A DNA stretch of 64,000 bases from an uncultured Verrucomicrobiota bacterium (GTDB lineage: Bacteria > Verrucomicrobiota > Verrucomicrobiia > Verrucomicrobiales > Verrucomicrobiaceae). Shown here in pieces: positions 46,786 through 55,619 of the stretch. Each line of letters starts with the position of its first letter. Within the stretch, counting starts at the first letter, position 1. The notes under the pieces were generated by a model. That model saw nothing but the letters and a program-made list of their open reading frames with translations. It did no database searches and had not been told where the DNA came from. The position numbers and the translations under genes were made by a program. Where the stretch lies: the NCBI GenBank assembly GCA_903848465.1, contig CAINGK010000165.1, positions 1-64,000 of the forward strand. Direction: 5' to 3'.

Positions 46786-47469
46786 TCATTCAAACCGATA
46801 GCCTGCGCCATGCACGGTGCGGATGATGCGCGGCTGGGCGGGGTCTTTTTCGATGCGTTTGCGGAGCTGTGAGATGTGCTGGTCCAGCGCGCGGCTTTCC
46901 GGGAAGTAATCCACGCCCCAGACCTCGTCCGCGAGGGTGTTGCGGTCGATGACCTTGCCCCGGCGCTCATAGAGTAGGCGCAGCACTTTGACATCGCGCG
47001 GGCTGAGGGCGAGTTCGATCTTGTCGCGGTAGGCGCGCAGTTCCGTGGGGACGATGCGGAGGTCGTCCATGGTGAAGTCATCATCCGCCCTGCCGCCGCC
47101 ACGTGAGGCCGTGCGGCGCAGGATGGCGCGGATGCGGGCGATGATTTCCTTCACACCAAAAGGCTTGGTCATGTAATCATCCGCGCCGAGTTCGAGACCG
47201 AGGACGGTGTCGATTTCCTCAGCTTTGGCGGTGAGAAAGAGGATGGGGACTTTTTCATCCTGGCGGCGGATCTGTTTGCAGACTTCATAGCCGTTGAGGC
47301 CGGGCATCATGACATCCAGACAGACGAAGTCGGGACTTTCAGCGCGGAAAAAATCCACTGCCTGCAAGCCGTCGCTGGCGGGGATGACTTCGTAGCCTTC
47401 CATGGTGAGCACTTCACGCAGGGCGTCGCGTGTGTGGTCGTCGTCTTCGGCGATGAGTATTTTGGTCAT
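46786..47469 (-). CDS. OmpR-family response regulator
   Basis: 227 residues. Receiver with DDD (9-11), phospho-acceptor D52 (CLDVMMPGLNG) and K102 (MTKPFG); winged-helix output with LRAYRDKIELALSPRDVKVLRLLYERRGKVIDRNTLADEVWG and RALDQHISQLRKRIEKDPAQPRIIRTVHGAGY. It overlaps its kinase gene by 4 bases. A set of 11-bp repeats upstream of the kinase gene is a candidate binding site. Confidence 0.94.
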   Translation of the reverse strand: MTKILIAEDDDHTRDALREVLTMEGYEVIPASDGLQAVDFFRAESPDFVCLDVMMPGLNGYEVCKQIRRQDEKVPILFLTAKAEEIDTVLGLELGADDYMTKPFGVKEIIARIRAILRRTASRGGGRADDDFTMDDLRIVPTELRAYRDKIELALSPRDVKVLRLLYERRGKVIDRNTLADEVWGVDYFPESRALDQHISQLRKRIEKDPAQPRIIRTVHGAGYRFE

Positions 47470-49145
47470 GACTTGTTGGGGAGGGTGAGAATGAAGCGTG
47501 CGCCGTCGCGGTAATTAGGGCACACCGTAAGAGAACCGCCATGCAATTGTGCCAGTTCGCGCGAGATGGTCAATCCAATGCCGGTGCCGCTGACGCCCTC
47601 CGCGAGGTCGGAGCGGAGGCGTTCAAAGGGCTCGAAGACTGTGCGGCGCTTGCCGGATGGGATGCCGGGGCCGTGATCCTCCACAATGATGCGCGTATTC
47701 CGCTCATCATACTCCGTACGGATGGCGATCCACTTGCCAGCGTTGGCGTATTTATCGACGTTGGAGATGAGATTGCCGATGATCTGTTCGATGGCGTCGG
47801 GGTCGGCCATGACGCTTTCAGGCCCGTTCAATGAGGTCGCGATTTCAAAGCCTTTGTTCTCCAGCAGGGGCTTCCAGAACTCGACAATGCGCGAGACGTT
47901 TTGATCCAGCGCCAGTAGCTTGGGCTGGATGGTGAGCTTGTCACGCTGCTGGCGGGCGTAGTTGAGCACGTTTTGGATCAGGCGGTCGAGACGGGATGTT
48001 TCAGCCTCCACCACGCCGAGTTGGCGTCTCGCGATGGTATCGCCCTGCTGTTCTGCGCGATGCGCCGCCATTTCTGCATAGAGGCGGATGTTGGTGAGCG
48101 GGGTCTTCAGCTCATGCGAGATCTGATTGACGAAAGTCACGCGCTGCTGCGCCACGCGGATCTCACTGGCGCTTTCGTGGAAATAAAGCCAGCCGACGAC
48201 AAAGACGAGCATGATGCCGGAACTGACGCCGAGGAGGATGGGGAAGAGGTAGGGTTTGGGAAACTCCTCATTCGCGGGCGTGTAGGCCATCTCCCACTGG
48301 GAGAGCGGCTCCGAGCAGGCGCGATGAGCAGCCGGCGCGCCTTCAGAACCGGGCAGCTTCTTGCCCCATTCGTGCAGGGGGATGCCTTTGACCGTGGTCA
48401 GCATCATGCGTCCGGGAGGGATGGCTAGGCCTGGCTGCGGCAGGCGCTGAAACAGGGCGTTCATCAGCATTTGCGGGTTCATCAAGGCGCAGCTTAGGCT
48501 GCCGTCGGCAAACCGATGCCAGTACATGAAAATGGAATCGCCCACATGCCAGCCGCTCCAGCTCAGAGTAGGCTCAGACTGCGCCGGCTGGTCGTCGATG
48601 TGGTAGCCGAACATCTTGAGGTAGGTCATCCATTGGGAGGAGCGCTGCTGGAAAGTCGAATGCTTGCCTGAAACATAAGTGCGCTGAAACGGCGGACCAC
48701 CGCCCTCCAGAACCGCGATGAGTTGTGGCATGCTGGCTGGATCATGGGTGGCTTCCAGGATGGCTTTGATGCGCTCTTCGGCCTTGAAAATGGCACCCGG
48801 TTCATAGTCGGCCTTGCCGGTGAAGGATTCGAAGGGCGCGTTGGCCGTTTCTCCGGCCACAGACCAAGTCTGGGCGATCCAAGGGTGCGTGGCCAGCCGT
48901 TCAGACATCAAACGGGCGGAGCCAATCCGCTCTGCACCCCAGTCATCGAGCCGGTCGGTAAGCTGGCGCATGTCATGCAGGAGGTGCTGATCTGCGGAGC
49001 TAAGTCTTTCAGCCAGAATGGCCTGCATGGAGGCGTCGGTTCGCTTTTCAGCATCGCGAATGAGGTACGTGCCCAGCCACGCCAAGAGCGCCAGTGGCAG
49101 AACCACCAGGATGATGAATAGAATTGTCGAACGGCGTTGGACCAT
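47466..49145 (-). CDS. Sensor histidine kinase
   Basis: 559 residues. Helix 1 (ILFIILVVLPLALLAWLGTYLI), a large periplasmic region of about 265 residues (30-300), helix 2 (YLFPILLGVSSGIMLVFVVGWLYF), then HisKA VNQISHELKTPLTNIRLYAEM (H344) and HATPase_c (IGNLISNVDKYANAG, DHGPGIPSGKRRTVFEPFERL, GTGIGLTISRELAQLHGGSL). The sensor region has no recognised domain to my eye. Signal unknown. Confidence 0.93.
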   Translation of the reverse strand: MVQRRSTILFIILVVLPLALLAWLGTYLIRDAEKRTDASMQAILAERLSSADQHLLHDMRQLTDRLDDWGAERIGSARLMSERLATHPWIAQTWSVAGETANAPFESFTGKADYEPGAIFKAEERIKAILEATHDPASMPQLIAVLEGGGPPFQRTYVSGKHSTFQQRSSQWMTYLKMFGYHIDDQPAQSEPTLSWSGWHVGDSIFMYWHRFADGSLSCALMNPQMLMNALFQRLPQPGLAIPPGRMMLTTVKGIPLHEWGKKLPGSEGAPAAHRACSEPLSQWEMAYTPANEEFPKPYLFPILLGVSSGIMLVFVVGWLYFHESASEIRVAQQRVTFVNQISHELKTPLTNIRLYAEMAAHRAEQQGDTIARRQLGVVEAETSRLDRLIQNVLNYARQQRDKLTIQPKLLALDQNVSRIVEFWKPLLENKGFEIATSLNGPESVMADPDAIEQIIGNLISNVDKYANAGKWIAIRTEYDERNTRIIVEDHGPGIPSGKRRTVFEPFERLRSDLAEGVSGTGIGLTISRELAQLHGGSLTVCPNYRDGARFILTLPNKS

Positions 49146-49375
49146 GTGCGAGGCGTATAATTTAGCCTCGCGATTTATCTGGTCATCTAAAATTTATAAA
49201 AACCATAAAACGCCGAGGCGGACTTTTTGAGTCCGCCCCGGTGATTCGTAGAGTCTCCAACAGCCAGAAGGATAACCGCACTTGAGAAAGGGTTGATCTT
49301 GCAGTCGGGGGCCGAGGCCGCGTTCCGTTGATCTGGCGCTAGATTCCCACAGGTGGAAAAGAATGAGTCAGCAGC

Positions 49376-49405
49376 TTGTGAGCAGATTGTAAGGAAGTTG
49401 TAAGG
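49376..49405. promoter_or_regulatory. Three 11-bp-spaced repeats, likely OmpR-type regulator site
   Basis: TTGTGAG (49376), TTGTAAGG (49387) and TTGTAAGG (49398) recur at exactly 11-bp steps. Read on the minus strand they give CCTTACAA-CTT-CCTTACAA, like PhoB/PhoP-type direct repeats, where winged-helix regulators bind one helical turn apart. They sit between the asd terminator and the kinase gene, so autoregulation of the kinase-regulator pair is the simplest reading. Confidence 0.55.
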
Positions 49406-49445
49406 CGACTGGTTTTCATCGCTTTCCCCCGCTCAGGCTTGTGAC

Positions 49446-49475
49446 AACAAAAGAGCGGGGCCGTTGAAGCCCCGC
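49446..49475 (-). terminator. Rho-independent terminator of asd
   Basis: On the minus strand the stem GCGGGGC-TTCAACG-GCCCCGC (49455-49475) is followed by TCTTTTGT. It lies 31 bases after the asd stop, correctly placed and oriented. Confidence 0.8.
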
Positions 49476-49506
49476 CCTTCGTGAATGATTCGATTTTGTC
49501 GGGAGC

Positions 49507-50532
<1,026 letters not shown>

Positions 50533-50927
50533 GGTATTCTACTAACGGGGGTTGGTTCAAAGGGGCCGCGATAGTAAAGCCTCACCCGCCGGATGCAAGG
50601 CCCGGTAAAGGGGCAAGCCCCCCGTCGAGCGTTCCTAAAATCGTCCTCGTTCTCGTTCTCCTACTCGTCCTCGATCAAAACGCACCGCCACACCCTGCGG
50701 GCCGAGACCTCCTAGCACCTCCTTCCTCCAATTCTTCCCCTCCTCTGGGGTAGGCCGACATCGTCCTCGTCCTCCTACGCGAACTCGTCCTCGATGCTGC
50801 CACTCCGCATTCCTGCTAGCTCCGCGCCCTCCAACATCATCCTCATTGTCACGTCCCTGTCCGTCGCCCCCTCCTCCCCAAAAACTCCCGCCTTGACTTC
50901 GTGTGAAAATTACACATTACTTCGTGT
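50533..50927. other. Divergent intergenic region with CT-rich repeats
   Basis: No gene seen. Two related CT-rich tracts, near 50641-50676 (TCGTCCTCGTTCTCGTTCTC...) and 50761-50797 (TCGTCCTCGTCCTCCTACGC...), end alike in ACTCGTCCTCGAT. On the other strand they read GAGGACGAG repeats, a low-complexity intergenic repeat seen in this bacterial group. Promoters for asd (minus) and the NAD/ADP-ribose operon (plus) must lie here. Confidence 0.55.
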
Positions 50928-50938
50928 GTGAAACACAC
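50893..50938 (+). promoter_or_regulatory. Promoter and tandem operator of the NAD/ADP-ribose operon
   Basis: TTGACT (50893-50898) is a good -35 box; the -10 is weaker (TTACTT at 50917-50922). ACTTCGTGTG occurs twice, at 50896 and 50919, 23 bp apart. The first lies in GTGT-GAAAATT-ACAC (50901-50915) and the second in the perfect palindrome GTGTGT-GAA-ACACAC (50924-50938), which contains the GTG start of the regulator gene. Two sites on one helical face spaced about two turns apart suggest autorepression by the NrtR-like product. Confidence 0.6.
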
Positions 50939-51617
50939 CTACGAATACCCAAGAGCCGCCCTCACCGTGGACTGCGTCGTCTTCGGCTTCGACGACGGCG
51001 CCCTCCAGGTCCTCCTCATCCGCCGCGGCATCGCCCCCTTCAAAGACCACTGGGCTCTCCCCGGCGGCTTCGTCCGCGTCGAGGAAACCCTCGATGACGC
51101 CGCCCGCCGCGAGCTCGAGGAAGAAACCGGCCTCAAAGACCTCTTCCTCGAGCAGCTTTACACCTTCGGCACCGTGAACCGCGACCCCCGCGAGCGCGTC
51201 GTCAGCGTCGCCTACTACGCACTCACCAAACCCGCCGACCACACCACCGCCGCCTCCACAGACGCCGCCGAGGCCCGCTGGTTCCCCGTGTCAGACATCC
51301 CGCCGCTCGCCTTCGACCACGCCGAGATCTTCGCCTCCGCCCTCTCCCGCCTGCGCGGCAAGCTCACCTACCAGCCCGTCGGCTTCGAGCTCCTGCCCCC
51401 CAAGTTCACCCTCACCCAGCTCCAGCGCCTCTACGAAAGCGTCCTCGGCACCGAGATCGACAAGCGCAACTTCCGCAAAAAAGTCCTCAGCTACGACCTC
51501 CTCATCCCCCTCAAAGAACAACACCGCGAAGGCCCCCACCGCCCCGCCCAGCTCTTCCGCTTCGATCCCGTGAAGTATGAGCGACTGAAGAAAAAGGGAT
51601 TCCTTTTCGAGATATGA
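50928..51617 (+). CDS. NrtR-type Nudix transcriptional regulator
   Basis: 229 residues: an N-terminal Nudix domain and a C-terminal winged helix ([36 protein letters not shown]), the layout of NrtR, the ADP-ribose-sensing repressor of NAD synthesis genes. The Nudix box [24 protein letters not shown] (about 46-69) has all catalytic Glu/Arg positions, so it may still hydrolyse ADP-ribose. The start is GTG within a palindrome; no ATG is near. Codon use is extremely GC-rich compared with the next four genes. It overlaps the NADAR gene (ATGA at 51614) and probably controls the whole operon. Confidence 0.88.
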   Translation: MKHTYEYPRAALTVDCVVFGFDDGALQVLLIRRGIAPFKDHWALPGGFVRVEETLDDAARRELEEETGLKDLFLEQLYTFGTVNRDPRERVVSVAYYALTKPADHTTAASTDAAEARWFPVSDIPPLAFDHAEIFASALSRLRGKLTYQPVGFELLPPKFTLTQLQRLYESVLGTEIDKRNFRKKVLSYDLLIPLKEQHREGPHRPAQLFRFDPVKYERLKKKGFLFEI

Positions 51618-52186
51618 AAACGACTTTGCCACAAACACATTCTGAACTGATCCAGGCCATGCAGAAAGGCTGGCGGCCGAAATGGGCATTTTTCTGGGGG
51701 CATACACCGTCAAAGGATGGCTCAGCGACGAAAGCCTGTTTCAGCCAATGGTGGGCAGGACATCCCTTCGAGGTCGATGGCATTCGTTACGCCACTGCTG
51801 AGCACTTCATGATGGCTGAAAAAGCGCGGCTCTTCCACGATGAAGCGACGCTCTCGAAGATCATTGACGCCAGGAGTCCAGCGATTGCCAAGAAACTTGG
51901 CCGCCAAGTGGCAAGCTTTGATGATCAAATATGGCGACAGCATCGATATGAAATCGTTGTGCGCGGGAATAGGGCGAAATTTTCCCAGCATGAAGAGTTG
52001 AAAACCTTTCTCCTTCAAACTGGCGACCGGCTTCTAGTCGAGGCCAGCCCGTTTGACCGCATCTGGGGAATTGGAATGGCGGCAACAGATCCCAATGCCG
52101 AAAAACCTCAATTTTGGAAAGGTCTGAATCTTCTTGGCTTCGCACTCATGGAAGTGCGGCAGGAATTTCAGCAAACAACGAGATGA
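51614..52186 (+). CDS. NADAR family protein (YbiA/DUF1768-like)
   Basis: 190 residues with the NADAR fold: [85 protein letters not shown], and [24 protein letters not shown] proteins are N-glycosidase-type enzymes: YbiA acts on riboflavin intermediates, and others remove ADP-ribose from guanine bases. The neighbourhood of ADP-ribosylglycohydrolases favours an ADP-ribose substrate here. Both ends overlap neighbours by 4 bases. Confidence 0.92.
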   Translation: MKTTLPQTHSELIQAMQKGWRPKWAFFWGHTPSKDGSATKACFSQWWAGHPFEVDGIRYATAEHFMMAEKARLFHDEATLSKIIDARSPAIAKKLGRQVASFDDQIWRQHRYEIVVRGNRAKFSQHEELKTFLLQTGDRLLVEASPFDRIWGIGMAATDPNAEKPQFWKGLNLLGFALMEVRQEFQQTTR

Positions 52187-52825
52187 ACACCACTTTGAAA
52201 ATCATACCTTATGCGGAGCACTCACCTGCCTGGCCGCAATTAGGTCGCCACATCATGGCACAGTTCGATGCCGATACGATTGTGGTCTATCAGGCATACC
52301 GGCCTGCGATTGCTCGCTTTGCTGTCGAACATCAACGCTTTGGTGGCGAGTTCAGTTTTACACGGATGAGCTGGATCAAACCCAACTTTCTGTGGATGAT
52401 GTTCCGTTCAGGCTGGGCATCCAAGGAAGGACAGGAACACGTTTTGGCCGTGCGCTTGAAGCGCTCCTTCTTTGATGAAGTTCTTGAGGCATCCGTTGCT
52501 TCATCCTTCTCTGCCAGCGGCTATGACAATCACGAAAAGTGGCAGGAAGCTGTCGCGCAATCCGACGTCCGCCTTCAGTGGGACCCCAGATCACGACCCG
52601 AACGGCAATTGTCTCGAAAGACGCGCGGTCCAACTCGGCCTGCGTGGAGAGACGCTGCGCCGATTTGGCCAAAGTGAGCTTATCAGCATTGAAGACATCA
52701 CGTCCTTCGTGATCGAACAACGGGAGAACCTGAAGGAAGGCTTCCAAGGGCTGCATACACCCTGCGAGGAGATCTATCGCCCACACTCAACCACCGCCGC
52801 TCAGGCCGTTGGCATCGACTTATGA
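52183..52825 (+). pseudogene. DUF4291 family protein, split by a +1 frameshift
   Basis: The first frame (52183 to about 52587) reads TIVVYQAYRPAIARFAVEHQRFGGEF, FTRMSWIKPNFLWMMFRSGWASKEGQEHVLAVRLKRSFFDEVL and VRLQWDPR, clear DUF4291. It then degenerates to an Arg/Pro-rich tail ending at 52677. The next frame picks up the family from PDHDPNGNCLERRAVQLGLRGETLRRF to the end at 52825. The break lies at GACCCCAGAT (52582-52591): one C fewer would restore D-P-D-H. The second frame ends ATGA-coupled to the next gene, as expected for an intact product of about 213 residues. It may be an error, a recent mutation or +1 slippage at CCC-A. Function of DUF4291 is unknown. Confidence 0.8.
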
Positions 52826-53763
52826 ATCAAGAAAAAAGAATACTAGGGAGCCTCTACGGCTCACTCGTCGGAGACGCTCTTGGCGTCCCCGTCGAGTTCG
52901 CATCACGTGAGAAACGCAAGCTCGATCCCGTCATCGGAATGCGCAGCCACGGCGCGCATGGCCAGCCCGCCGGAACTTGGAGCGATGATGGCTCTCTGCT
53001 GCTTTGCAGCGTCGAAAGTTTGATCGAAAAAAGCTTCGACCTGCAAGACATGGGCGAGCGCTTCCTGCAATGGTTCGAGCTCGGCCACTGGGCTGCACAT
53101 GGGCTTGTCTTCGACATCGGCAATGCCACCCGACAGGCTTTGCTCCGCATCCGCCATGGCATTCCAGCTTCGGACGCAGGAGGTCGCGACCCCTACGACA
53201 ATGGCAATGGCTCGCTCATGCGCATTCTGCCCGTGGTGCTTGCCAATCTCCATCAGGAAGAAAGCATTTTCATCACCCGCATCGCCCAGGCTTCAGCCAT
53301 CACTCATGGACACATTCGTTCGCAGATGGCCTGTGTCTTCCACGGCCTCGTGGTTCGGGAACTGATGCAGGAAGCATCTCCACGCGAAGCACTTCACAAG
53401 GTACAGCAGATCTTCCAGCGGCTCTATGCGGACAACGAGGAGCTAGGCACCTTTCGCGAGGTGCTGCGTGGCGACCTCGCATCCCAGCCTGAAATTCACA
53501 TCCACTCGGGAGGCTATGTCATGGAAACCCTCATCGCCTCCCTTTGGTGCCTCCTCACCACCGACAATTTTTCCGACTGCGTTCTCAAAGCGGTGAATCT
53601 CGGCGACGACACCGACACCACCGGCTGCGTCGCCGGCGGTCTCGCGGGTGTAGTCTATGGCCTTGATGGCATCCCTGCCGAATGGCGTCTTGCATTGCCG
53701 AGGCAGGAAGATTTGCGCCGTCTGTTTACCGCGTTTCTGGAATCCAACAGAACAACTCCATGA
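52822..53763 (+). CDS. ADP-ribosylglycohydrolase (DraG/ARH family), copy 1
   Basis: 313 residues of the all-helical, two-Mg2+ ARH fold that removes ADP-ribose from proteins, nucleic acids or small molecules. Metal motifs are complete: LVGDALGVPVEF, TWSDDGSLLL (SDD) near residue 54 and NLGDDTDTTGCVAGGLAG near 265. DNGNGSLMRILPV and THGHIRSQMAC are standard blocks. Start overlaps the DUF4291 end; end overlaps copy 2. Substrate unknown. Confidence 0.93.
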   Translation: MNQEKRILGSLYGSLVGDALGVPVEFASREKRKLDPVIGMRSHGAHGQPAGTWSDDGSLLLCSVESLIEKSFDLQDMGERFLQWFELGHWAAHGLVFDIGNATRQALLRIRHGIPASDAGGRDPYDNGNGSLMRILPVVLANLHQEESIFITRIAQASAITHGHIRSQMACVFHGLVVRELMQEASPREALHKVQQIFQRLYADNEELGTFREVLRGDLASQPEIHIHSGGYVMETLIASLWCLLTTDNFSDCVLKAVNLGDDTDTTGCVAGGLAGVVYGLDGIPAEWRLALPRQEDLRRLFTAFLESNRTTP

Positions 53764-54674
53764 AACTGGAAATCACAAAGCCTTGCGACCGCGCTTTGTT
53801 GTCCCTTGATGGCCTGTCAGTTGGCGATGCCTTCGGGCAAATGCTTTCGACTTGTGCTCGCAGTGCCCGGAGAGTCATTGAGCGTGATGGTCTTCCTTCC
53901 GGCTCGTGGTGGCATACGGATGATACGCAAATGGCCATGGCCATCGTTGAGGAGATGATGGATCATGGGCAAATCGCAGCGGACTCCTTGGCATGGCGCT
54001 TTGTCAGGCGGTATCAGGCTGACCCGGGCCGCGGCTATGGCAAAGGCGCACGGATGCAGTTGGAAGAAATCGCACGCGGTGCGAGCTGGCGGGAAACTTC
54101 AACGGCGGCTTTTAGTGGTCGTGGCTCGAAGGGTAATGGCAGTGCCATGCGCTCAGCACCTTTGGGTGCTTGGTTCGCTGATAGTCTGGCGAAAGTCGTC
54201 ACCGAAAGCTGGCAATCATCCATAGTGACACATGCTCATGCAGAAGGGATTGCGGGCAGCGTCGCGGTGTCCTTGGCGGCCGCAATGGCATGGAATACTA
54301 GAATGCTTCCTTTGGAAAATGCCCGCAAAGCCATCTGGCAGAAGGTTCTGGAACTTACGCCCGCTGGAGAAACCCACGAAGGCCTTCGAAAGGCAAGTCT
54401 CGTGCCCTTTGAAATGTCCGGTGAAAATGCTGCGCGGATTCTTGGTTCAGGCTTTCTCGTTACCGCACCCGACACCGTCCCATTTGCCATCTGGTGTGCG
54501 ATTCGCCATCTCGACAACTATTACGAAGCCTTGATCACCACTCTAGAGGGGGATGGCGACTGTGATACCAACTGCGCCATCGTCGGAGGGATCGTTGTCC
54601 TTCGAGTCGGGCGAGAAGGGATTCCTCCGCTCTGGCTGAAATATCGTGAACCTCTTGATTTAGATTTCAAATAA
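53760..54674 (+). CDS. ADP-ribosylglycohydrolase (DraG/ARH family), copy 2
   Basis: 304 residues from the coupled start at 53760 (MKLEITKPCDRALLSLDGLS); an upstream in-frame ATG at 53682 lies inside copy 1 and is not preferred. Metal motifs GDAFGQML, WWHTDDTQMAMA and GDGDCDTNCAIVGGI. GRGSKGNGSAMRSAPLGAW corresponds to the NGSLMR block. It differs greatly from copy 1, with the second site DGDCDTNC rather than GDDTDTTG, so the two probably have different substrates rather than being a recent duplication. It is the last gene of the operon. Confidence 0.9.
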   Translation: MKLEITKPCDRALLSLDGLSVGDAFGQMLSTCARSARRVIERDGLPSGSWWHTDDTQMAMAIVEEMMDHGQIAADSLAWRFVRRYQADPGRGYGKGARMQLEEIARGASWRETSTAAFSGRGSKGNGSAMRSAPLGAWFADSLAKVVTESWQSSIVTHAHAEGIAGSVAVSLAAAMAWNTRMLPLENARKAIWQKVLELTPAGETHEGLRKASLVPFEMSGENAARILGSGFLVTAPDTVPFAIWCAIRHLDNYYEALITTLEGDGDCDTNCAIVGGIVVLRVGREGIPPLWLKYREPLDLDFK

Positions 54675-54763
54675 ATCCCGAACAAACCACACGTGCCAGC
54701 AAATATGGCTTGTGCGCTTATATGATGCAGGCAGCGGGTGCGGTGATCCTACACTGATCAGGC

Positions 54764-54802
54764 AAAAAAGCCCGCACTCTGCCAATGAGGCAAAGCGCGG
54801 GC
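54764..54802 (-). terminator. Rho-independent terminator of the SDR operon
   Basis: On the minus strand the stem GCCCGC...GCGGGC (54770-54802, with further pairing GCTTTGCC/GGCAGAGT) is followed by TTTTTT (54764-54769). It sits 16 bases after the SDR stop and terminates the trxA-DUF5069-SDR transcript. Confidence 0.85.
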
Positions 54803-54817
54803 GTAGTTCACGGTGTC

Positions 54818-55579
54818 TTACTGAGCCAGGAACCCACCATCCACATTCAGCGATGTGCCCGTGATGAAAGACGCGGCGTCGCTGGCGAGGAAGAGCACTG
54901 CATTGGCGATCTCCTCGGAGCGGCCCAGGCGGCCCACGGGGTGCAGTGAGCGCATGTAGCTCAGCGCATCTTCGTTACCGCCGCCGGTGAAGCGGTCCAG
55001 CATGTCGGTCTCGATGGCGGCGGGGGCCACGGCGTTCACACGAATGCCTTGTTTGGCATATTCGATGGCAGCGGCCTTGGTAAGGCCCTCCACGGCGTGC
55101 TTGCTGGCGACGTAGATGCTCGCACCTGCCATACCGACATGTCCGGCCACGCTGCTGGTGTTGATGATGACGCCCGCACCCTGTTTGAGCATGACGGGGA
55201 TCTCGTGCTTCATGGAGGTGAGCACGCCCCAAACATTGATGTCAAAGGCGCGGCGGTAGTCGGCCTCGGTAGCGTCCACGATGGGACCGGTGATTTCGAC
55301 GCCGGCGTTGTTGAAGGCGATGTCGATGCGGCCATACGTAGCCACTGCTTTGGCTATGAGAGCCGCGACATCCGCCTCTACGGCGACATCTGTTTTGACG
55401 AAGGTGGCTTCACCACCTGCGGCTTTGATTTCAGCTACGACGGTCTGGCCTTCGGCTTCACGACGGCCGCTGACGATGACTTTGGCTCCGGCTTTGCCGA
55501 AGGCGAGGGCGCTGACTTTGCCGATGCCGCTGGTGGCTCCGGTGATGAGGACGACTTTGTTTTGGAATGAGGTTTGCAT
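54818..55579 (-). CDS. Short-chain dehydrogenase/reductase
   Basis: Classical SDR, 253 residues. Cofactor loop ITGATSGIGKVSALAFGKAGA with SGRRE next (an NADP preference is possible), NNAG at about 90, catalytic Ser in INTSSVAG, YxxxK as YVASKHAV, and the family ending SFITGTSLNVDGGF. Third gene of the TetR-flanked trxA operon. A role in reducing reactive carbonyls would fit that context but is inferred. Confidence 0.9.
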   Translation of the reverse strand: MQTSFQNKVVLITGATSGIGKVSALAFGKAGAKVIVSGRREAEGQTVVAEIKAAGGEATFVKTDVAVEADVAALIAKAVATYGRIDIAFNNAGVEITGPIVDATEADYRRAFDINVWGVLTSMKHEIPVMLKQGAGVIINTSSVAGHVGMAGASIYVASKHAVEGLTKAAAIEYAKQGIRVNAVAPAAIETDMLDRFTGGGNEDALSYMRSLHPVGRLGRSEEIANAVLFLASDAASFITGTSLNVDGGFLAQ

Positions 55580-55619
55580 GATGAGTTTGATCTAGTGAGG
55601 TTGAGTTGGGGAGATTGGG

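Larger units (their letters stand above)
49146..49506. promoter_or_regulatory. Regulatory gap between asd and the two-component genes
   Basis: No gene. Reading from the kinase start outward: stem GCGAGGC/GCCTCGC (49148-49171) flanking TATAATTTA directly before the kinase ATG; a perfect hairpin GGCGGACT-TTTTG-AGTCCGCC (49217-49237); three 11-bp-spaced repeats (49376-49405); and the asd terminator (49446-49475). Together these look like the promoter, leader and operator of the kinase-regulator pair. Confidence 0.55.

Noticed and set aside
49148..49171. TATAAT-containing stem at the kinase start as a promoter
   Set aside because: The TATAAT lies in the plus orientation, away from the kinase gene, and no -35 box is at proper spacing. 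I kept it only as a stem-loop within the regulatory gap.
52114..52677. A 187-residue protein as the full DUF4291 product
   Set aside because: The last 30 residues do not fit the family, and the +1 frame carries the conserved remainder. The upstream start at 52114 lies inside the NADAR gene.
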